Part shown: positions 57,494-64,000 of the stretch, one piece after another
Layout: each line of letters opens with the position of its first letter
Numbering within the stretch: the first letter of the stretch is position 1
NCBI GenBank assembly: GCA_001438605.1
Contig: LIDE01000015.1
Location: 26,001 to 90,000, forward strand
Direction of reading: 5' to 3'
DNA from: SAR92 bacterium BACL16 MAG-120619-bin48
GTDB taxonomy: Bacteria > Pseudomonadota > Gammaproteobacteria > Pseudomonadales > Porticoccaceae
Length of the DNA: 64,000 nucleotides
The notes under the pieces: generated by a model
What the model was told of the DNA's origin: nothing
What the model saw: only the letters and a program-made list of their open reading frames with translations
Database searches by the model: none
Translations under genes and position numbers: made by a program

Positions 57494-59500
57494 TCAGTCC
57501 GCGGAGTAGATTTTTTTCCCATCGAACCAGGTCGATAAAATCCGCGCGTCGGAAATGCTGTCACTGCGGCCCGTGGCGACCAAGTCAAACAGGTTCTCCT
57601 GCAAAATCACAAAATCTGCCTTTTTGCCCACTTCCAAGGAACCGGTTAACGCTTCCTGCCGGAGTGCTTGTGCGCCGCGAATAGTGTAGCTATCGAGGGC
57701 ATCTGTCAGAGAGAGCTTCTCCGCGGAATTGTAGACTGCACCCGTGAGGTCATTGCCCCGCGTCACCGCTTTTTCGATATTGAAGAAAGGCCGAGGATCG
57801 CGGGTATCGACTGGGGCGTCACTGCCGCCAGCAACTCGCCCACCGGCGGCGAGAATAGAGGCTGCTGGATAACTGTTTTGGTAGGCATAGCCCTGGTCAT
57901 CAAGTAGGTCGTCAGCACTCAAAACTTTATCGATAAAGGGGGTCACCATCATCAAATAGTCGGTCAGCGGTTCAATCCAAGCATAGGTAAAGACGGGATA
58001 GACCTGCAGCTCGGCAAAGCGGCGAATATCATCTGGGTGAACCAGCTGCACATGCGCCATCATCAATGTGCCCTGGGCCTCTGGCGCAGCCTTGCGTGCA
58101 GCGGCGAAACTGTCTAGCGCAAGACGCACAGCACGGTCGCCAATGGCATGGCTGTGAACACTAAAACCGGCTTTGAACAGCGCGACGGTGTAGTCGTGAA
58201 TAAAGTTTTCCGGCTCCTCAAACACGCCATAACTTAGCTGACACTGACTGCTGAAAAATCCCTCTTTTACGTAAAATTCCGCCTGCTGCTGTTCTGAGGT
58301 GACAGTCTCTGGCGCGCGTTGAACCCTCTGGCAGCCGTCGGACGAGGTGTCGACGTAACCGCGGACAGAGAGTGAATGGCTCGCCGCATGATAGTCAAAA
58401 AGCGGCTGCAGATAGGGATTTAACTGGGCGGCATTGGGCAGTGTTGGTGGATTTGCCAGAGGGTCGCCCTCAATCACGCCATCAACAAATATTTTGGCTG
58501 TGTCGACTTTTAAATTGGCCACATCGCTGTTGCGATCGCGGGCAGCACTGAGGGTCGCAATCAGGGCTGCAATGGCGGCAGGTTTGTCGGCACTGGATCT
58601 GTAGTCGCTGAAGTCAGTAAAAAACGCTGCGCTCATGCGATAACTTAGGGGTTGTTGCCGCGCGAGTTGAGCAAAGCGATCGATTTCGTCTGCCGAGAGA
58701 GCGGCATCTAATACGCTGGTGATCCCAGATTCAGCAAGCCGTGAGGCAATAGCGTTATAGCGATCCATCGTCAGTTCAGGGTAGCCCCATAAATTGGGCA
58801 CATGAACCAGCTTGCGCGCGTTTTCATTAATAATGCCGTTCGGCTCACCGAACTCGTCTGTGCCAATTAACGCCTTGTACTGGGCAAATTCAGTAGCCAA
58901 GGTGGTGCGATTAAGGCCGATTTGCTTGCCCTGTTCATCACTGGCCAAGGCCAGCGCTGCGCTGTTCGTTGCACCGTGATGACCGTCGTTGCCGAGCAGC
59001 ACAATCGGGTGCTGCCGCGAGACCTCGTCGAGGGCTGCACGAAGTGTGGGGAGCTTTTCTGAGGGTTGGTTACCGCTGCTAAAAGCCCATTGGTCAACGC
59101 TCAGCCATTCACCTGCGGGCAGCTGTTGGTCTTTAATGCACTGTTGCAAGCGCGGTACGAGTTGTTCTAGGCTGTAGGGCTCGCTGGCGAGATCACAACT
59201 GTCACCTTCAATAATGCCTGGCAGGTGAATATGGCTGTCATGCAGGCCGGGTATCAGCATTTTCCCATCGAGACGGTCGACAGTGGTCGTTGCGCCTATC
59301 AAGGCCATCGCGCCTTTGTTGCTGCCGATGAAAACGATTTTATCGCCTGCGACAGCCATGGCCTCAGCGGTGCGTTGATCTGCGTCGGCGGTGTAGATCA
59401 CCGCGTCGAGAAAGACGTGTTCTGCCAGCAATTTTTTTTCAGCACAACCGGTGTTGCAAAGGACGGTGGCGGTAAGTACTAGAGCAATTCTGCCAAACAT
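57494..59500 (-). CDS. Amidohydrolase family protein (YtcJ-like) with lipoprotein-like signal
   Basis: LIPGLHDSHIHLPG, VHSHAIGDRAVRLALDSF, GGSDAPVDTRDPRPFFNIEKAV; N-terminal CNTGCAEK. Confidence 0.9.
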   Translation of the reverse strand: MFGRIALVLTATVLCNTGCAEKKLLAEHVFLDAVIYTADADQRTAEAMAVAGDKIVFIGSNKGAMALIGATTTVDRLDGKMLIPGLHDSHIHLPGIIEGDSCDLASEPYSLEQLVPRLQQCIKDQQLPAGEWLSVDQWAFSSGNQPSEKLPTLRAALDEVSRQHPIVLLGNDGHHGATNSAALALASDEQGKQIGLNRTTLATEFAQYKALIGTDEFGEPNGIINENARKLVHVPNLWGYPELTMDRYNAIASRLAESGITSVLDAALSADEIDRFAQLARQQPLSYRMSAAFFTDFSDYRSSADKPAAIAALIATLSAARDRNSDVANLKVDTAKIFVDGVIEGDPLANPPTLPNAAQLNPYLQPLFDYHAASHSLSVRGYVDTSSDGCQRVQRAPETVTSEQQQAEFYVKEGFFSSQCQLSYGVFEEPENFIHDYTVALFKAGFSVHSHAIGDRAVRLALDSFAAARKAAPEAQGTLMMAHVQLVHPDDIRRFAELQVYPVFTYAWIEPLTDYLMMVTPFIDKVLSADDLLDDQGYAYQNSYPAASILAAGGRVAGGSDAPVDTRDPRPFFNIEKAVTRGNDLTGAVYNSAEKLSLTDALDSYTIRGAQALRQEALTGSLEVGKKADFVILQENLFDLVATGRSDSISDARILSTWFDGKKIYSAD

Positions 59501-59652
59501 AGGGCACCTTCAAGGGATCAGTTTGAAAGCTAATATACCCTTGATTACTAGTCTAAACAAAGTGATAGGGTTGCTCTATGCCCACCCTTTGGGGTATTGC
59601 TAGTCAATGCGAGTGATGCCAATGTGCGCACAATAAAATATGTGGATCAACC

Positions 59653-60999
59653 ATGAACACCCTCCCGGCTCTTGAGCAATTTTTAAACGATAATCCCGAC
59701 ATTGAAGTCTTTGAAATCATTCTCCACGATCTGAATGGCTTGCATCGAGGCAAGTGGGTGCCGCGTAAACAAATTGAAAAAGTGTTTGATGGTGGCTATA
59801 AGTTGCCGCAAAACGTCTGTTCACTGGATACCTGGGGGCGCGATATTGAAGAATTGCGCGCCGAGACTGGCGACATGGACGGCATCTGTCTTCCTCATCC
59901 TGAGACGCTTGCGCGGGTCCCTTGGGCTGACAAACCTACGGCCCAGCTAATTGTCTCCATGATGGACTCGTTGGGCGAAGAACCTTACGCCGGTGACCCC
60001 CGTGTGGTTCTGCAAAATGTTCTCAAGCGTTACAGCGATATTGGCTTAACCCCTGTTGTTGCCAGTGAAATGGAGTTCCATCTGTTTGAACTCAAGCGCG
60101 ATGAATTTGGCCGCCCCATACACACTCAGCGCGCCATGGATGGGTCGCCCGCTCTGGGCGGTGAGACCTATGCTATCGACGCGATGCGCAGTATGGCACC
60201 CATCCTTGACGCCATGTCTGATGCGGCAAAAGTTCAAAATCTGCCGCTGGACACCCTCATTAGTGAGTTTGGCGCCTCCCAGTGCGAGATCAATTTAGTT
60301 CACCAAGACTGCGCGGTTCGCGCCTGTGATCAGGGCAGTATGTTGCGCCGCGTGATTCGCAGTGTCGCAACGCAGCATGGCAAAGTGGCTACATTTATGG
60401 CCAAGCCCTTTGCTGACGATGTCGGCAACGGTATGCATGTGCACTTTAGTTTGATCGACAAAGAGGGCAAAAATGTCTTCGATAACGACACCGAAGAGGG
60501 CACCGATATTTTGCGGCATGCCGTGGCTGGCTGTTTGAAACATATGGCCGACAGTATGGCTATTTTTGCGCCAAACATTAATTCCTATCGCCGCATGGCT
60601 CCGTGCTGCTTTGCACCTCTGGCGCCGACATGGGGCTATGAAAATCGCACAACAGCTTTGCGTATCCCCGGTGGTGACAATGCTGCGATTCGCATTGAGC
60701 ACCGAGTTGCCGGCGCAGACGCGAATGTCTACTTGATTGTGGCTGTTATGCTGGCAGCGGCTCTCGACGGCATTCTCAATAAACTGCAGCCGCCAGAGCC
60801 GATTGAAGGTGATGCTGGTGATCTAGAGGCTGTCTTGCCGCACTATTGGAGTGACGCCTTAAGAGTGTTTGAAAAGTCAGACTTTATCAAAGAATATCTC
60901 GGCCCTGAGTTGCAGTACACCTACTCCATGAGCAAGCACAATGAGAAAAACGAGTTTGACACTCGCGTGACGCTGATGGAATACGACGCCTATTTATAA
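59653..60999 (+). CDS. puuA: Glutamine synthetase family protein (gamma-glutamylputrescine synthetase-like)
   Basis: ASEMEFHLF, FMAKPFADDVGNGMHVHFSL, NSYRRMAPCCFAPLAPTWGYENRTTALRIPGG. Confidence 0.9.
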   Translation: MNTLPALEQFLNDNPDIEVFEIILHDLNGLHRGKWVPRKQIEKVFDGGYKLPQNVCSLDTWGRDIEELRAETGDMDGICLPHPETLARVPWADKPTAQLIVSMMDSLGEEPYAGDPRVVLQNVLKRYSDIGLTPVVASEMEFHLFELKRDEFGRPIHTQRAMDGSPALGGETYAIDAMRSMAPILDAMSDAAKVQNLPLDTLISEFGASQCEINLVHQDCAVRACDQGSMLRRVIRSVATQHGKVATFMAKPFADDVGNGMHVHFSLIDKEGKNVFDNDTEEGTDILRHAVAGCLKHMADSMAIFAPNINSYRRMAPCCFAPLAPTWGYENRTTALRIPGGDNAAIRIEHRVAGADANVYLIVAVMLAAALDGILNKLQPPEPIEGDAGDLEAVLPHYWSDALRVFEKSDFIKEYLGPELQYTYSMSKHNEKNEFDTRVTLMEYDAYL

Positions 61000-61078
61000 G
61001 AGTTTATAGATTGTGGTGCTTTTCAACGCTATGAAAGGCACCGTTGCGTCCTTTGAAGCTGCGGGGCCTGAATCCGTA

Positions 61079-61621
61079 TTATTCGGCTTTGCGTTTTAGC
61101 AACAAGCTATCGATGGCGTTTTCTGAGAGCTTTGTGCGGGCATAGGCCATTTTCGATGCATCGGTAAAAGGCCCAACCAGCACCCGATACCACTTTTCCC
61201 CATTGCTCGAACCCACCGCTTCAACAGTCGCGTTTAAATTAAGTAACAATAACTTCACACGCAAACTTTCAGCCTGGCTCGAGAGCCGAAAAGAGCCTGC
61301 TTGCAGCAGATAGGTGGCGTTATCGCTGGGCTGCGCCGAGGCGCCCGGCTCAGTTCCACCGCTTGGAACGACGATTTCGCTGTTCTTTAAAATAGTATAA
61401 AAGTCGAACTTGAGGTCAGAGGCCTCGGCTTTGATGGTCTCGCCCACCTCTTTCACCACTGCGGCCGGAGAGGGACTTTTTTGCAGTAGAACTGGGGTGA
61501 AGTGCATTAACACTGCGCCAAAAACAGCACCCATAACAAAGACCGAAAAAGATGATCGCTGCTTGACTGGGGCTGGCTTTACAGGTCTCGCAGAGGGTTT
61601 TCTTGCATAGTCTTTTGGCAT
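61079..61621 (-). CDS. SPOR domain-containing (FtsN-like) protein
   Basis: N-terminal basic/TM; C-terminal YLLQAGSFRLSSQAESLRVKLLLLNLNATVEAV...WYRVLVGPF. Confidence 0.9.
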   Translation of the reverse strand: MPKDYARKPSARPVKPAPVKQRSSFSVFVMGAVFGAVLMHFTPVLLQKSPSPAAVVKEVGETIKAEASDLKFDFYTILKNSEIVVPSGGTEPGASAQPSDNATYLLQAGSFRLSSQAESLRVKLLLLNLNATVEAVGSSNGEKWYRVLVGPFTDASKMAYARTKLSENAIDSLLLKRKAE

Positions 61622-61710
61622 TGCTGGGGCTCCATGTGGGTGGGGCGATTGTAGGGGATTTCAGACGCTCTGCGCAAACGGCACAGCGCTAAAAAGCGGG
61701 TTATCGCCGA

Positions 61711-63921
61711 TTAAAGTTCCTGTGGATCGACGTCAATGCTCCAGCGCACGGAATTCGCTTTCTTGAGTTTTTCCAATTGCGCGCACAGCGTCGCCAGTAG
61801 CTGTTGCAACTCTCCGCGCTGGCCGGCACTGATCTGTAAAAGATAGCGGTAGCGGCCCGCGCGTTTCTCCATCAGGGCCGGCAGCGGCCCCAAATAGCTC
61901 AGCTGGGGGGAAGGGCAGGCAATGGCCTCTGCCGCACGTCGCGCGTCCTGCAAAAATGCTTCAGCGTCTCTGGCCTGAGGGCTCTCGGCGCGGATTACGG
62001 CGAGTTGGCTGAAAGGTGGCAGTTGTGCGAGGCCGCGCTGACTTAACAACAGGTTGGCATAGCTGCTATAGCCCTCTGTGATCAATAACTCCAGCAGTGG
62101 ATGCTGTGGTTGATGTGTCTGTACAATCACTTTGCCGGCAATCTTGCCCCTGCCACTGCGTCCAGCGACCTGAATCAGCAACTGCCCTAAACGCTCATGG
62201 CTGCGAAAATCAGCGCTGAACAAACCGCTGTCGGCATCCAGAATAGCGACCAAGGTGATATTGGCAAAATGATGACCTTTGGCCAGCATCTGAGTGCCTA
62301 TCAGAATGCAGGGTTGGCCGCTGTCCACCGTGTCGATAACAGTTTGCATAGCCCCCTTGTTGCGCGTGCTGTCGCGATCTACGCGCAGCACAGGGATCTC
62401 TGGAAACAGGCCCTGTAGAAACGCTTCGCTGCGCTCGGTACCCTCGCCAGCGGAGACTAAATGGTGACTCTGACAGTTTGGGCACGCAGGAACAATTCGC
62501 TGCTGATATTGGCAGTGATGACACATCAACAGTCCGCGAGAGCGGTGCACGGTCAGGCGCGCATCGCAACTTTTACACTCGGCAACCCAGCCGCATTGAT
62601 GGCACAGCATCGTGGGCGCAAAGCCGCGGCGATTGAGAAAAACGAGTACTTGCTGCTTATTTGTCAGCGTTTCTCGGATAGCCTTCAAGGTCGACTGGGC
62701 AACACCACACTCAGCGACATCGGTTTTTAGATCAACAATCCGCCAGTTCGGCTGCGAGGCGTTGCCCGCGCGGGTCGTCAGTCGAAGATGCTGGTAGCGT
62801 CCACTGTGGCAGTTGTTGAGTGATTCCAGTGACGGAGTTGCCGACCCCAGAATCACGGGAATATTTTCCTGTTTTGCACGAATAACGGCGAGATCTCGCG
62901 CGGAATAGCGAAATCCCTCCTGCTGTTTGTAGGACGGGTCGTGCTCTTCGTCGACAATAATCAGCCCCGGCGTTTGCAGCGGTGTAAACACTGCAGAGCG
63001 CGTGCCGAGAACAATTTTTGCAGCGCCCGACTGCGCAGCGGCCCACGCATCGAGCCGGGCCTTGTCGGTCATAGCAGAATGCAGAGTAACCAGCGGCACA
63101 TTGAAGCGGTCGCGAAAGCGTTTTTCGGTTTGTGGTGTGAGGCTGATTTCAGGAATCAGGACTAACGCCTGACGGCCATAGCGAAGTATCTGCTCAATGC
63201 ACTGCAGGTAGATTTCTGTTTTGCCGCTGCCGGTCACACCATCGAGCAGCCAAGTATTAAATCCATGGCATTCGATTTGGTCCATGGCGATTTGTTGCGA
63301 GGCGTGTAAATTCAGCGCAGGTTCTTTAAGCAGTTGCGCCTCCTCGGCCGGCTGCGGCTGCAGCGACACAGCTTCAATCAAGCCTTTGGCCTGCAACTGT
63401 TTTAACAGGGCGGCACTGTAGCGAGTCACTAAGTCGTCATGGCGGAGCGGTGCCTCTGTCAACAGATCAGCCATCAACGCTTTTTGCTTGGGAGAGCGCT
63501 TGAGAGAATCGGGGCCAAGCCCCAAACCTAATAAACTCGGTTGCCAGTGAGGTACATGGTTGACCGCGGGCAGTGGGGTGGCCCGTCGCAATAGCACTGG
63601 CAGGGTGCTGTGCAGTGCGTCACCGATCGGGTGCTGATAATAGTTGGCTGCCCAGATAAAAAGCTTGAAGAGTGATTCCGGCAGAAGTGGCTGTTGATCA
63701 ATGACCGCCGCGATGGGTTTGAGTTTATCGATGCTGAACGCACTAGTGTCCACACAGTCGATAACTAGGCCGACAACATGGCGTTTGCCAAAGGGAATCG
63801 ACACTCTGCAGCCCCGCAGTGGCGGTGTGCTCTGCAGGTTGTCGGGCACGAGATAATCGAATGTGCGGCGCAGCGGTGAGGGTACCGCGACGCGAACAAT
63901 TAAAGGCTTTGAATCCGCCAT
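61711..63921 (-). CDS. priA: Primosomal protein N' (replication restart helicase PriA)
   Basis: LLDGVTGSGKTEIYLQ, DEEHDPSYKQQEGFRYSARDLAVIRAK, paired Zn-binding CxxC motifs, GRSGRG. Confidence 0.97.
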   Translation of the reverse strand: MADSKPLIVRVAVPSPLRRTFDYLVPDNLQSTPPLRGCRVSIPFGKRHVVGLVIDCVDTSAFSIDKLKPIAAVIDQQPLLPESLFKLFIWAANYYQHPIGDALHSTLPVLLRRATPLPAVNHVPHWQPSLLGLGLGPDSLKRSPKQKALMADLLTEAPLRHDDLVTRYSAALLKQLQAKGLIEAVSLQPQPAEEAQLLKEPALNLHASQQIAMDQIECHGFNTWLLDGVTGSGKTEIYLQCIEQILRYGRQALVLIPEISLTPQTEKRFRDRFNVPLVTLHSAMTDKARLDAWAAAQSGAAKIVLGTRSAVFTPLQTPGLIIVDEEHDPSYKQQEGFRYSARDLAVIRAKQENIPVILGSATPSLESLNNCHSGRYQHLRLTTRAGNASQPNWRIVDLKTDVAECGVAQSTLKAIRETLTNKQQVLVFLNRRGFAPTMLCHQCGWVAECKSCDARLTVHRSRGLLMCHHCQYQQRIVPACPNCQSHHLVSAGEGTERSEAFLQGLFPEIPVLRVDRDSTRNKGAMQTVIDTVDSGQPCILIGTQMLAKGHHFANITLVAILDADSGLFSADFRSHERLGQLLIQVAGRSGRGKIAGKVIVQTHQPQHPLLELLITEGYSSYANLLLSQRGLAQLPPFSQLAVIRAESPQARDAEAFLQDARRAAEAIACPSPQLSYLGPLPALMEKRAGRYRYLLQISAGQRGELQQLLATLCAQLEKLKKANSVRWSIDVDPQEL

Positions 63922-63941
63922 AATAAAGTTGAGAATTCCTT

Positions 63942-63969
63942 TTGTAACCGAGTTTATTTCTGCTAGAAT
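63942..63969 (+). promoter_or_regulatory. Candidate sigma70 promoter reading off the window end, divergent from priA
   Basis: TTGTAA, 16 nt spacer, TAGAAT; downstream gene lies outside the window. Confidence 0.4.
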
Positions 63970-64000
63970 CCGCGCTCTTTAGAAATGGCCTGCCGTGCCA

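Noticed and set aside
1-64000. CRISPR arrays, tRNA/rRNA genes, IS elements, prophage
   Set aside because: No regularly spaced 25-40 bp repeats, no cloverleaf-like genes recognised, and no transposase, integrase or phage structural ORFs in the track.

Overview
The window looks like a chromosomal segment of a GC-moderate, probably marine-type gammaproteobacterium (taxonomy is inference). It is densely coding. I saw no rRNA, tRNA, IS element, prophage or CRISPR array. Main blocks: (i) 0-14 kb, a catabolic cluster with an SDR, a GFA protein, an MDR oxidoreductase, a Rieske ring-hydroxylating oxygenase with ferredoxin and reductase partners, an SCP2-type thiolase/aldolase plus DUF35 pair, a full E1a/E1b/E2/E3 2-oxoacid (acetoin-type) dehydrogenase complex and an AraC regulator. 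(ii) 14-21 kb, methylmalonyl-CoA mutase, propionyl-CoA carboxylase and MeaB. (iii) Nramp transporter and split class II (B12) RNR nrdJab with a clear tandem pair of NrdR-like boxes. (iv) A divergent, orphan trpBA pair. (v) 27.8-41.2 kb, a 13-gene, tightly packed, single-strand operon of envelope proteins: a TolQ/MotA-type channel, two TM-anchored VWA proteins with ExbD/TolR-like anchors, a PEGA-repeat/SUMF1 protein, TPR proteins (one ending in a TonB_C-like domain), three lipoproteins, an M48 protease and a parvulin-like protein. This is my best candidate for an undescribed system. (vi) 41-64 kb, CoA transferase, peptidases, NhaC, Lrp plus ornithine/lysine decarboxylase, polyamine genes (PuuA/PuuD/aminotransferase), TonB receptor plus TPR-sulfotransferase, SPOR protein and PriA. 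A separate structural signal is a set of short tandem micro-duplications (12-19 bp units) that span or abut stop codons at five or six gene ends. All calls come from reading motifs by eye; no database search was run.
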